Counted from the stretch's first letter, positions 23,890 through 31,848 are shown. The stretch is 64,000 nucleotides of DNA from Deinococcus sp. QL22 (GCF_023370075.1 NZ_CP097149.1:1267501-1331500), one strand, 5' to 3'. The notes: a model not told the origin generated them from the sequence alone. Numbers and translations: made by a program.

Positions 23890-24414
23890 TCAACGTAATG
23901 ACGCGTTGTAGCGGTGAATGAACATCCAGATCAGGAGCTCGAGATGCTCTTGTTTGCGGCTAAAGGACAGGCTCTTGCGTACCAAATGAGCGATACGGAG
24001 CCGCAGGGTGGCATTGAAGCGTTCGATGTGTTGTGTCCCGCCGATGACGTGCAGCGCACCGAACACCACGCCTTTATAGGCACTCAGGCCGTCGGTATGA
24101 CACACGGCATCGAGATAAGGGGGAGGGAGGCTCTGCCACAACCCGAAGGCTCCAGCGGCATCTCGGTTTCCGACGAAACAGCCGACGATCTGGCGGGTGG
24201 CGCGGTTCATGGCGAGCCAGATCCAGATGTTCTTTGTCTGCTGCGCCACAAAGGTGCATAACTCATCGCACTCCAGCACCAGCTGCGCTGGTGCTGGAGT
24301 GCTTACCCTTTTTTTGCGACAGGTGATTCGAGCTCGATGGTGTGTGGCACGGTCTTGATCAGGGAGTGGAGGTGGCGGCGGAACCAGCTTCGACTGACCC
24401 CGACGACGCGGCAA
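23890..24414 (-). CDS. insB: IS1-family transposase catalytic frame (InsB)
   Basis: The DDE part of the transposase: LVLECDELCTFVAQQTKNIW (first Asp), AVCHTDGLSAYKGV (second Asp) and HIERFNATLRLR (Glu). It has no obvious independent start and is most likely made as an InsAB' fusion by -1 frameshifting on the A7 run at 24309-24315, after which the frame reads RVSTPAPAQLVLE. Coordinates cover the open frame; the functional part begins at the slip site. Confidence 0.88.
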   Translation of the reverse strand: MPRRRGQSKLVPPPPPLPDQDRATHHRARITCRKKRVSTPAPAQLVLECDELCTFVAQQTKNIWIWLAMNRATRQIVGCFVGNRDAAGAFGLWQSLPPPYLDAVCHTDGLSAYKGVVFGALHVIGGTQHIERFNATLRLRIAHLVRKSLSFSRKQEHLELLIWMFIHRYNASLR

Positions 24415-24611
24415 ATGCCCCGGTGAGACAGGCGTTCGGACAGCAAATGGTCAACCAGGGTCACGGTTTGGGGCGAAACCGGCGTTCGGGTATGGTTCAG
24501 GGTGAACTGATGTCGGCATACACGGCACAGATACCGCTGTTTGCCGGTTTGGGCGTGACCGTTTTTGACGATATAGACGCCCTCGCACGCTGGACACGTC
24601 AGGTCGTTCAT
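24303..24611 (-). CDS. insA: IS1-family InsA
   Basis: A 102-residue protein with a zinc ribbon (CPACEGVYIVKNGHAQTGKQ then CRVCRHQF) and a helix-turn-helix (LSHRGICRVVGVSRSWFRRHL). Alone it should bind the IS ends and repress. Its 3' end has codons GCA AAA AAA GGG TAA, a typical slippage context just before the stop. Confidence 0.9.
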   Translation of the reverse strand: MNDLTCPACEGVYIVKNGHAQTGKQRYLCRVCRHQFTLNHTRTPVSPQTVTLVDHLLSERLSHRGICRVVGVSRSWFRRHLHSLIKTVPHTIELESPVAKKG

Positions 24612-24658
24612 GCTTTATTAAACTGCAGTCATTCCTAAGAAACCACGACCATCGGCCT

Positions 24659-24744
24659 GTATAGGTTGACTGGCCCTGCATACCGCGCTATAATTTCTTC
24701 AATCAAGTTAATCCACCGCCACTACAAGGCGGATTTTTTGTTTT
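24659..24744 (+). ncRNA. Promoter-terminator micro-unit 1 (predicted transcript of about 40 nt)
   Basis: TTGACT (24666-24671), a 17-nt spacer and TATAAT (24689-24694) make a near-perfect sigma-70 promoter. The predicted start is about 24701. Only about 15 nt later an intrinsic terminator begins: CCGCC (24716-24720), 7-nt loop, GGCGG (24728-24732), six T residues. Between them lies AATCAAGTTAA, identical in unit 2. No open frame fits. The output would be a tiny RNA of about 40 nt, or the site may be a promoter kept silent by the terminator. Transcription is predicted, not shown. Confidence 0.6.
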
Positions 24745-24850
24745 GGGCTGTCCAGAGAAATGCCTGAATTTGTAGCCGGGTTGGTGTGAAGTGTTCCGGC
24801 TCTATTGATTCCCAATCAAACACCGTTCAGCACGCACTTTCTCAGATACG

Positions 24851-24940
24851 CCTGCATAGCTTGACTGGCCCTGCATACCGCGCTATATTATCGTTAATCA
24901 AGTTAAATCAACAGCCGCCCATAGGCGGATTTTTTGTTTT
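24851..24940 (+). ncRNA. Promoter-terminator micro-unit 2 (predicted transcript of about 40 nt)
   Basis: A second copy about 195 nt downstream: TTGACT (24861-24866), the same 17-nt spacer, TATATT (24884-24889), AATCAAGTTAA, then CCGCC (24915-24919), 4-nt loop, GGCGG (24924-24928) and six T residues. The promoter half is almost identical to unit 1, while the linker and terminator loop differ, so arm pairing is kept but loop sequence is not. It ends at the stop of the opposing trmK gene. Confidence 0.6.
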
Positions 24941-25649
24941 ATGTTCCGGCAAGGCTTTCGATCACCCGGAGTGCGTCCTGTGCGGCGTTCAGTTCCAGTT
25001 GCGCGGTACGGCCCGGTGCAGCCAACGGCGTCAGGCGCAGCACGTCGGCGCGGATTCGGGCGGCCAGCAGCGGCCCAGCCTCACGCAGCAGGTGGGGGCC
25101 GTAGCGCAGGGCGGCGGCGTGCGGCAAGTCCCGATAAGCCGGATCGGGGCCGGAGTGCCTCAGCAGGCGCAGCACCGGGTAAGGCCAGTAGCCGTCTATC
25201 AGGCGCTCATGGGTCAGCTGGTAACCCGACTCCTGCGCCCACACGCGAATGGGGGCCGGGTTGTCGTTGGGCTGCAAGACCAGCGTCGGCGGCAACACGC
25301 CTGCCTCTGCCCGCCGCAAGATGCCCGCAATAGTGCCCGCACCCATGCCCGTAATACTGGCGCTGTCGGCCTCGGCGGAGCGAAGGGGCGCAAAGCCGTT
25401 GCCTGCGCGAATCTCAATGTGGTCTGTCAGTCCGGCGCGGGTCACATTGCGCCGTGCCAGTGCCAGCGGGCCGGGATTCAGTTCCACGACCAGGCAGCGC
25501 TGCGCCCGCCCAGTTTGGATCAGGCGCAGGGGCAATTTGGCATGATCGGAGCCGATGTCGGCGTGGACGCCCGTGTGCAAGAGGGCCAATACTGCTTCTA
25601 ATCGCTCGTCCAGTCGCACCCGCGAGGAAGGCAAGGAAGGGGGCGTCAC
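24939..25649 (-). CDS. trmK: tRNA (adenine-22-N1)-methyltransferase, TrmK family
   Basis: A 236-residue class I SAM methyltransferase. The TrmK pattern is clear: LDERLEAVLALLHTG, the SAM loop ADIGSDHAKLPLRLI, the acidic VVELNPGPL after strand 2, GNGFAPL and the TGMGAGTIAGIL motif. It would methylate A22 in certain tRNAs. The GTG start overlaps the stop of the upstream YqhA-like gene (GTGA), so the two are coupled. The longer frame upstream lies inside that gene in another frame and is not used. Confidence 0.88.
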   Translation of the reverse strand: MTPPSLPSSRVRLDERLEAVLALLHTGVHADIGSDHAKLPLRLIQTGRAQRCLVVELNPGPLALARRNVTRAGLTDHIEIRAGNGFAPLRSAEADSASITGMGAGTIAGILRRAEAGVLPPTLVLQPNDNPAPIRVWAQESGYQLTHERLIDGYWPYPVLRLLRHSGPDPAYRDLPHAAALRYGPHLLREAGPLLAARIRADVLRLTPLAAPGRTAQLELNAAQDALRVIESLAGT

Positions 25650-26254
25650 TTGGCGGTATTCTCCTGCTCCAGTTCCATATGCTTGGATGTGTCCGGCCCA
25701 GCCTGATGAGACCCGCCCGCCTGATGCCGCTCGCTCTGGCGCGATAAAATGACCGAATACACGCCAATAGACAAGATCATGGCGGCCACCGCTGCGCCGT
25801 AGATCAGCACGTCGTAGCCGCCCGTCCATTCCAGCGCCACCGAAAAAAAGTCTACGGCGATGGCCGTGACTACGACGCCCAATAACTTTTGTTTCAGGTC
25901 TTCGAAGGTGCGGATATGCAACCATTCGGGCACGTTTTTGACGCCGCCGATGAACAACGACTGCATACCGAGGCTGATGATCAGTAGGGCCATCGCCACC
26001 AGTAACGTATCGGTCTGCTCCACGGCGGCAATCATCAGATGCTTGGTGGTATTTTCATCGCCCAAATGTCCAAACGCCTTGGTGATGCTGACATACGCCT
26101 GCACGATGGCGGCCACGAACAGGGCCAAACTGAAGGCCAGCGAACTGAACACGCCGAGTTCGACGATGAGGCGCGAGAACCCGAAGGCCCGCTGAATAGT
26201 GAACGCCCGGACGCGGCGGGCTGAAGGACGGGACTGACTCACGGGTTCCAGCAT
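25646..26254 (-). CDS. YqhA-family (UPF0114) membrane protein
   Basis: A 202-residue inner-membrane protein with four helices (residues about 32-55, 80-102, 122-142, 146-168). The ESR-like start FGFSRLIVELGVFSSLAFSLALF and KHLMIAAVEQTDTLLVAMALLIISLGMQSLFIG match the YqhA family. The function of the family is unknown. The charged C-terminal tail (about 35 residues) is longer than usual. Coupled to trmK downstream. Confidence 0.85.
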   Translation of the reverse strand: MLEPVSQSRPSARRVRAFTIQRAFGFSRLIVELGVFSSLAFSLALFVAAIVQAYVSITKAFGHLGDENTTKHLMIAAVEQTDTLLVAMALLIISLGMQSLFIGGVKNVPEWLHIRTFEDLKQKLLGVVVTAIAVDFFSVALEWTGGYDVLIYGAAVAAMILSIGVYSVILSRQSERHQAGGSHQAGPDTSKHMELEQENTAK

Positions 26255-26278
26255 ACGGCGTCGGCTGCCGCCAGAGGG

Positions 26279-26869
26279 TCAATCGGGCAACACGGTCAGT
26301 ACGTCGCCTACCCGGATCAGACCGCCCCGCACCACCCGCGCCGTGATGCCGCCGTGCCCGCGCACCGCGTTGTAGCCGCCCGGCCCAAAGGTTTCTTCCA
26401 TGCGTGAGCAGGGGTGGCATTCGCCGGTGCCTTCCAAAATCATTTCCCCAAGCTGAAAGCGGGCGTCCTTGAGGGCCAGCACCGAGATGCCACGGACGAC
26501 GATATTGCGCCGCATCTCTTCGGGCGTCACGGATTCCACACCCGCCAGAGCCGCAATAACGGGCAGATGCTCGGCCTGAATAAGCGTGATATGGCGCTTG
26601 CCGGGGCCGCTCCAACCAGTCTGGGGCCAGCCAGCTTGAGCAGCGATTGGAGGGTGCGGCGGTACTTCCTCCTCAGCTTCAAATGGAATGGCCTCGCCCG
26701 AAATGGCCCGCAACCGGCCCGGCGCGGTTTTGCCATGATCGCCCAGCAAGCCCACCAACGGATGAGCTTCGGCTTCCGGCACGCTGTGAACAGGCAAGCG
26801 GCGGCCTTCCCGGAGGCCAATCCACTCCACCCGTCCGGGCCGGGGCAAACTGCGTCTGAGTTCCTGCAT
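26279..26869 (-). CDS. MOSC domain protein
   Basis: A protein of about 196 residues with a MOSC domain: RNIVVRGISVLALKDARFQLGE and the invariant-Cys region GTGECHPCSRMEETFGPGGYNAV, then HGGITARVVRGGLIRVGD. MOSC domains bind molybdenum cofactor or carry sulfur for metal-sulfur transfer. The start is uncertain between ATG 26869 and GTG 26878. No molybdenum genes are adjacent. Confidence 0.85.
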   Translation of the reverse strand: MQELRRSLPRPGRVEWIGLREGRRLPVHSVPEAEAHPLVGLLGDHGKTAPGRLRAISGEAIPFEAEEEVPPHPPIAAQAGWPQTGWSGPGKRHITLIQAEHLPVIAALAGVESVTPEEMRRNIVVRGISVLALKDARFQLGEMILEGTGECHPCSRMEETFGPGGYNAVRGHGGITARVVRGGLIRVGDVLTVLPD

Positions 26870-27077
26870 GGTCAACACGGGGCCTGCCTAATCAACATGG
26901 AGCCATGCTAGCGGGGTTGGGGCGGGCCAACTCCCGTCTAGCCCTGAATACTGGTGCCGGACTCCGTTCGGTCAGGTGCACAACCGAAGCCGGAAGCAGA
27001 GGGTTTGCTCCCAGAATCTGCAAGAAGTTGGATCAGCACACGTCCAGCATAGGGTTCGCCGTCAGTATTCAGAGACG

Positions 27078-28553
27078 CTACTCCCTGCGCCCTGCCAACG
27101 CTGCCCGCGCTACCTCTACCTCATTCCAGGCCAACGTTTCCCCGTTCCGCTCCAGTGTATCTTCGGGGCCTTTTCCGGCCAGCAGTACGGTGTCGCCGGG
27201 CCGGGCCGCATGAATCGCGTGGGCGATGGCTTCGGCGCGGTCTGGAATAGACACGAAATTGGCCTGACCGCCCTCCCGCGCTCCGCGTTCCATTTCGGCC
27301 AGAATGCCGGCCAGCGGGGTATCGCGGTGGTCTTCTTCGGTAAAGACGGCGTGGTTGGCCAAGCGCGAGGCCACCTCACCCAGCGGCGCACGTTTGCTGG
27401 GGTCGCGCAACCCGCCCGCCGACCCCAGCACCACCCACAGTTGCCCGGCAGTGGTGGCCCGCAGCATAGTCAGCACTTTTTCCAAACTGGGCGGCGTATG
27501 GGCAAAATCCACGATCACGCGGGGTGCGGTTGCAGCGCCAGCCACCAATTCCATGCGCCCCGGCACGCCCCGGAACGACGCCAGGCCCGCTACCAACTGC
27601 TCGGCAGTGGCCCCCAAGTACGCCGCCGCCGCCATACCCGCCAAAGCATTTGCCACATTGAATCGCCCGATCATGGGCAGGTGCACCGCGAACTGGCCCA
27701 GAGGCGAAATAACCTCGAAATGTAGGCCGTCTGCCGTTTCCTGCACCCCGCGTGCCTGCCAGTCGGCATGCTGGCCCTCTGCCGAATAGGTGATTTCGGC
27801 GGGAGCGATGCCGCGCAGTTGGGCCGTCCAGGGGTCGTCGGCGTTTAGGACGGCAAACGGGGCACGTTCGATCAGCTTGCGCTTGTCGGCAAAGTAATTT
27901 TCTAGAGTGCCATGAAAATCCAGATGCTCGGAGCTGAGGTGAGTCCAGACCGCCACCGCCCACGGCACGCCGCGCACCCGGTCTAGAGCGAGGGCGTGGC
28001 TGCTGGCTTCTAGAACCACTGCCGCGCCGCCCGCGTTAGCCATATCGCGCAGGGTGGCCTGCACTTGCGGCGCTTCGGGCGTGGTGAAATGGGCCGGGAA
28101 GTGGCGCAACTGGCCGTCTGGCAGTTCGTAGCCCACCGTACTCAGCAGGCCGGTGGGCAGTCCGGCGGCCCGTAACAGGTGCCGGGTCAGCCAACTGGTG
28201 GTGGTTTTACCGTCGGTTCCGGTCACGCCCACCACCTTCAGTGCCCGCCCCGGATGGCCCGCCAATGCCGCCGCTGCATCGGCCAACGCAGCCCGCGCCG
28301 AGGCCACCTGCAAATAGGGCAAGGGGGAAGAAACGCCGTCTGGCAGGCCTTCACCCAAGACTGCCACTGCCCCGCGTGCGGCCACATCGTCCAGAAAGCT
28401 GTGCCCGTCGAACCGAGCGCCGCGAATGGCGACGAACACGTTACCGGGTTGCACCCATGCGGCGTTGTGGGTAATTCCGGTCAGGTCGAGGTCGGGCCAC
28501 ACGCCCTCTTCGGGGACAACATCTAGGCTGTGGGCAAGGTCACGGAGAAGCAT
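27078..28553 (-). CDS. murE: UDP-MurNAc-tripeptide synthetase MurE
   Basis: A 491-residue Mur ligase adding the third amino acid to UDP-MurNAc-L-Ala-D-Glu. Present are the P-loop GTDGKTTTSW (112-121), TTPEAPQVQ, the carbamylated-Lys region HLDFHGTLENYFADKRKL, and GRFNVANALA. The residue-3 specificity motif, DNPR in meso-diaminopimelate enzymes, reads EDHR at 407-410. Deinococci carry L-ornithine at this position, so the change fits an ornithine-adding enzyme. TAGCGT lies 6 nt before the ATG. Confidence 0.92.
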   Translation of the reverse strand: MLLRDLAHSLDVVPEEGVWPDLDLTGITHNAAWVQPGNVFVAIRGARFDGHSFLDDVAARGAVAVLGEGLPDGVSSPLPYLQVASARAALADAAAALAGHPGRALKVVGVTGTDGKTTTSWLTRHLLRAAGLPTGLLSTVGYELPDGQLRHFPAHFTTPEAPQVQATLRDMANAGGAAVVLEASSHALALDRVRGVPWAVAVWTHLSSEHLDFHGTLENYFADKRKLIERAPFAVLNADDPWTAQLRGIAPAEITYSAEGQHADWQARGVQETADGLHFEVISPLGQFAVHLPMIGRFNVANALAGMAAAAYLGATAEQLVAGLASFRGVPGRMELVAGAATAPRVIVDFAHTPPSLEKVLTMLRATTAGQLWVVLGSAGGLRDPSKRAPLGEVASRLANHAVFTEEDHRDTPLAGILAEMERGAREGGQANFVSIPDRAEAIAHAIHAARPGDTVLLAGKGPEDTLERNGETLAWNEVEVARAALAGRRE

Positions 28554-28581
28554 GGGCCAACGCTAGCAGTGTTGGGGGAAT

Positions 28582-28833
28582 TTACCAATCTGGTGAATAT
28601 TCGGGACAGGCATAATCTTTAACGGCGTCGTACAACAATTGGCCTGCCGAGTCTGGCGAAAATGGATTGTCCTGTTTCTTCAGATACAGGCATTCCCCCC
28701 AACGCTTTGACAGAGCGCCATGCTGCTTGCCGCCCCAGTACGGACAAAACCAAGCTTCAAGATGGCCGCATTGCCTGACGTACATGGTGTAGCAATAATT
28801 TGTCTCTGTTGGGATGGTGGGAAGGCGATCCAT
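28582..28833 (-). CDS. Small cysteine-containing hypothetical protein
   Basis: An 83-residue frame with five Cys and many aromatic residues (CYTMYVRQCGHLEAWFCPYW). The codons are less GC-rich than in neighbouring genes, suggesting acquired DNA. No ribosome-binding site or TANNNT box is obvious before the ATG, so the start and even the gene are uncertain. It lies between murE and a deoxynucleoside kinase on the same strand. Confidence 0.45.
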   Translation of the reverse strand: MDRLPTIPTETNYCYTMYVRQCGHLEAWFCPYWGGKQHGALSKRWGECLYLKKQDNPFSPDSAGQLLYDAVKDYACPEYSPDW

Positions 28834-28927
28834 ATCTATGCGTGCGGTCTAAATATCAAACCAGTCATACGTTGATCAATGTACATCTTGTACTTCTGAG
28901 GTTCTCTCCACCCACATCAGAACTTTT

Positions 28928-29551
28928 CTACCTCAACAACGGCAAACCAAATCCAAAGGCCTGCACGCGGTCACACACCCATTGAAACGCGGCGGGGTCT
29001 TGCACAAAGTCCAACTGATCGCCGGGCACGCGCACCACCGGGCAGGCGTCGAAACCTGCCACCCACCCGTCGTACAGGCGGTTTAACCCACCCAAGTACG
29101 CTTCGGGAATGGTCTGCTCGTAGCTGCGGCCCCGCTGGGCTATGCGGCTTTGCAGGGTGGTCAGGCTGGCGTCGATGTGAATCAGCAGGTCAGGCAGGCG
29201 CAGAGCAGGCAAAATCCCCTCGTACAGCCCCCGGTAGGTGGCCCAGTCACGCTCTTCCATCTGGCCCGATTCGTACAGGTTGCGGGCAAAAATGTTGGCG
29301 TCCTCGAACACGGTGCGGTCTTGAATGACGTACCGGGCCCCAGTGACCAGATTCAGGTGTTGCTCCAGGCGGCGGCTGAGGAAATACACCTGAGAATGGA
29401 AGGAATAGCGCCGCATATCGCGGTAGAAGTCTTCCAGATACGGGTTGTCGGTATACGGTTCGTACACGGGGCGCAGGCCGTAGCGCTCGGCCAGCATCCG
29501 CGTCAGGGTGCTTTTGCCGCTGCCGATGTTGCCTGAAACGGCGACGTACAT
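28928..29551 (-). CDS. Deoxynucleoside kinase (first of a pair)
   Basis: A 207-residue dNK/dGK-type kinase phosphorylating deoxynucleosides for nucleotide salvage. The P-loop is SGNIGSGKST (6-15), the DR(S/T) motif is IQDRTVFEDANIFA, and the lid is RIAQRGRSYEQ. Together with the next gene upstream it resembles the heterodimeric dAK/dGK pairs of lactobacilli and bacilli. Start ATG 29551 is the only one preceding the P-loop closely. It lies 104 nt downstream of its partner; the gap holds a palindrome. Confidence 0.87.
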   Translation of the reverse strand: MYVAVSGNIGSGKSTLTRMLAERYGLRPVYEPYTDNPYLEDFYRDMRRYSFHSQVYFLSRRLEQHLNLVTGARYVIQDRTVFEDANIFARNLYESGQMEERDWATYRGLYEGILPALRLPDLLIHIDASLTTLQSRIAQRGRSYEQTIPEAYLGGLNRLYDGWVAGFDACPVVRVPGDQLDFVQDPAAFQWVCDRVQAFGFGLPLLR

Positions 29552-29587
29552 CTAGCGGGCCTGCCGCTGAAAACCAGCTCGTGGAGT

Positions 29588-29636
29588 GTGGATCGTAGAA
29601 AGAACACGCCCCCAAGCCCACGATTCACGATCCACC
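29588..29636. repeat. Imperfect palindrome of the GTGGATCGT family
   Basis: GTGGATCGT (29588-29596) pairs with ACGATCCAC (29627-29635) across about 30 nt, between the two kinase genes. The same 9-mer forms the outer arms of the perfect hairpin at 45772-45825, and a partial copy is near 4690. Confidence 0.6.
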
Positions 29637-29655
29637 AACCACATTCCTTCCCTCA

Positions 29656-30267
29656 TCAGTCCGCCGCGCTCGCCGCTGCCAGCGCCGCCTCTATTTGCTC
29701 CACAATGGCCTGCTCGTCGGCCTCTTTGCCCACAAAGTCATAGCCGCTGGCGTCCACGGTCAGCAGCGGGTGGGGATAGGTGCGGAAGTATTCGTCGTAG
29801 CGCCCGGTCAGGTCGGCCAGATACGCGGCCTGCATATCGCGCTCGAAGGGCCGCCCACGCTGTTCTATACGCCGCAGCAGCAGGTCGGTATCGGCCCGCA
29901 GGTACACCACCAGATCGGGCGTAGGCAGGCGCGGCGACAGGTGGGAATACAGGTCTTCGTACAGGGAAAATTCGGCGTCTTTGAGATTCATGGCCGCAAA
30001 AATAAAATCTTTGGCGAACAGGTAATCGCTAACCACGTTGCCGCTCCAGAGGCCCGGCTGAGACAGGGTGCTGAGTTGCTTGAAGCGCGAAAGCAAAAAG
30101 AACACCTGCACCTGAAAGGAGTAGGCAGCGGGGTCTTCGTAAAACCGCGCCAGGAACGGATTCTCTTCTACGATTTCCAGATTCAGGTCTGCGCCGTAAC
30201 GGGCAGCCAGTCGCCCCGCGAGGCTGGTTTTTCCCACCCCGATGGGGCCTTCTATGACCAAGTACAT
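29656..30267 (-). CDS. Deoxynucleoside kinase (second of a pair)
   Basis: A 203-residue kinase homologous to the one downstream. The P-loop is EGPIGVGKTS (6-15), followed by VVSDYLFAKDFIFA where the partner has QDRTVFED, and a lid RIEQRGRPFERD. The replacement of the usual DR(S/T) by SDYL is the dAK/dGK-type variation seen between paired subunits and probably sets nucleoside preference. TATCAT lies 10 nt before the ATG. The pair could form a heterodimer. Confidence 0.87.
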   Translation of the reverse strand: MYLVIEGPIGVGKTSLAGRLAARYGADLNLEIVEENPFLARFYEDPAAYSFQVQVFFLLSRFKQLSTLSQPGLWSGNVVSDYLFAKDFIFAAMNLKDAEFSLYEDLYSHLSPRLPTPDLVVYLRADTDLLLRRIEQRGRPFERDMQAAYLADLTGRYDEYFRTYPHPLLTVDASGYDFVGKEADEQAIVEQIEAALAAASAAD

Positions 30268-30352
30268 GACGGGGGAAATGATAGCGCCGCCGCGCCGGGT
30301 GGAGTGAGAGGGGGCGCGGCGGCGATGGGGGTAGAGTTTTTGCTCTGCTGGT

Positions 30353-31552
30353 TTACTGCAACGTGCGCCGCAGCAACGTCACCTTCACATCTACACTCTT
30401 CTTGTTGCGCCACAGCCGCAACGTCACCGTCTGGCCGGGCCGTTTGGCCGCCACGATACGGATCACATCGAACGAGTTTTGCACCCGTTGGCCGTCCACC
30501 GCCACGATGATGTCTCCGAGGGGAGCCAAGAACTGATCTTTGCTGTTGCGGAGCGAACCGCGCAGGGCGGCCCGTGCGGCGGCGCTTCCAGCGGGCACTT
30601 CGTCCACCAGTGCGCCTTCGCTGCTGTTCAGGCCCGCCAGACTGCGGAGGGCCGGGTCAAGCGTGTCCAGGTCTACCAGCGTGACACCCAGAGTGCCGCG
30701 CTGAGGGACGCCAATTTTCTCCAGATCATCCAAACTTTGTTTGACCAGATCGCCGGGAATGGCGATGCCGATGGTGCCGGGAATCAGACCGCTGGGGGCA
30801 GCGTTCAGGTCGGCCACACCCACCACCGCGCCGCGAGAATCCAGGATTGGGCCGCCGCTATTGCCGGGCTGGATGCTGGTGGTCGTAGAAATGTACTGCC
30901 CGATTTCCGATCCCAGATTGTCGTTGCGTGGCACGTCACGGGGGCTGACCATCACGCTAAAAATGCCTGCGCCCACAAAGTTTTGGATGCGGAGCGGCGT
31001 CCCGATGCTGATCAGTTTTTGGCCGGGAATCAGGCGGGCGCTCTGGCCGAAGCTCAGGGTTTTGGGGGCCGTAACGCCGGTCACGCGCAAAATGGCAATG
31101 TCTATGCCGGGGTCTACGCCTTCAATTCTGGCGTTCACGCGCCGCCCGTTCGACAGCGTCACGCTCACCGATTCCTGATACTGAATGACGTGGTAATTGG
31201 TCACGATCAGATCTTTTTTGTAAAAGAATCCCGTGCCCACTTCTATGGGATCGTCGCCGGGCTGCAAAAATTCCTTGCGGAGCCGCGAATCCACGCGCAC
31301 CACCGCCTGAATAGACTTCTGCACCACTTCGACGGTATTGATTTCATCGGACGTGACGAGGGCACGCTGGGCAGAGACGCGCCCCGTGACATACGCGCCC
31401 GCCACCGCCGCTGACAGCAGCAGGGCAACGGCCAGCATAGGCGCAAGCGGGCGCTTAGGCCGTGCTGCACTCACAGGCGTTCCAGTGCGGGAAACATCCG
31501 CCTGCACCTGAAGCTCTGCCGCGTCAGAGGGCCGGGGCGTGCCGGGGGTCAT
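30353..31552 (-). CDS. HtrA/DegP-like serine protease
   Basis: A 399-residue S1C protease anchored by one N-terminal helix (residues about 36-58), with the catalytic domain outside the cytoplasm. The triad is His121 (VTNYHV), Asp151 (GIDIAILRV) and Ser232 (QPGNSGGP). A single PDZ domain occupies about residues 280-395. It likely degrades misfolded envelope proteins. Its start overlaps the stop of the upstream FmdB-like gene by 4 nt. Confidence 0.93.
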   Translation of the reverse strand: MTPGTPRPSDAAELQVQADVSRTGTPVSAARPKRPLAPMLAVALLLSAAVAGAYVTGRVSAQRALVTSDEINTVEVVQKSIQAVVRVDSRLRKEFLQPGDDPIEVGTGFFYKKDLIVTNYHVIQYQESVSVTLSNGRRVNARIEGVDPGIDIAILRVTGVTAPKTLSFGQSARLIPGQKLISIGTPLRIQNFVGAGIFSVMVSPRDVPRNDNLGSEIGQYISTTTSIQPGNSGGPILDSRGAVVGVADLNAAPSGLIPGTIGIAIPGDLVKQSLDDLEKIGVPQRGTLGVTLVDLDTLDPALRSLAGLNSSEGALVDEVPAGSAAARAALRGSLRNSKDQFLAPLGDIIVAVDGQRVQNSFDVIRIVAAKRPGQTVTLRLWRNKKSVDVKVTLLRRTLQ

Positions 31553-31848
31553 TCGCCGCCGCTCTTGCCCTTGCTGCCTCCATCGGAAGAACCGCTGCTG
31601 CTGCCGCTGGAAGAACTGCTGCTGGAGCTGGAACCCGAAGACGAGCCGCCGCCCGAATCACCGTTGGCGGCGGGGCGGGAATCGTTGACATAAAAGCCGC
31701 TGCCCTTAAAGGCGATGCTGGGCCGCGCCAGAATGCGCTTGACTGCTACGCCAGTTTCGGGGTGGGTGGTGTAGGCTTCGTCGCGCATGCTCTGGCGCAG
31801 TTCGTAGACCTCTCCGGTCAGGGTGTTTTTGTACAGGTACGTCGGCAT
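31549..31848 (-). CDS. FmdB-like protein lacking all zinc cysteines, Ser/Gly-rich tail
   Basis: A 99-residue protein. Residues 1-55 follow the FmdB putative regulatory protein pattern (MPTYLYKNTLTGEVYEL, HPETGVAVKRI, FKGSGFYVND), but each of the four zinc-ribbon cysteines is replaced: the CX2C of the start by N and T, and CPECG by HPETG. Residues 61-99 are almost only Ser and Gly. GAGG lies 6 nt before ATG 31848. Translationally coupled to the HtrA gene. Function unknown. Confidence 0.82.
   Translation of the reverse strand: MPTYLYKNTLTGEVYELRQSMRDEAYTTHPETGVAVKRILARPSIAFKGSGFYVNDSRPAANGDSGGGSSSGSSSSSSSSSGSSSGSSDGGSKGKSGGE

Larger units (their letters stand above)
23880..24650 (-). mobile_element. 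IS1-family insertion sequence with 8-bp target duplication
   Basis: A 771-bp element, close to the usual 768 bp of IS1. ATCGGCCT occurs directly on both sides (23872-23879 and 24651-24658). The ends GGTCGTGGCTTCAACG and, inverted, GGTCGTGGTTTCTTAG form terminal inverted repeats. It encodes InsA and InsB frames linked by a -1 slippage site. The intact duplication and open frames suggest a fairly recent, possibly active copy. It landed at the upstream edge of a promoter-terminator repeat. Confidence 0.93.
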
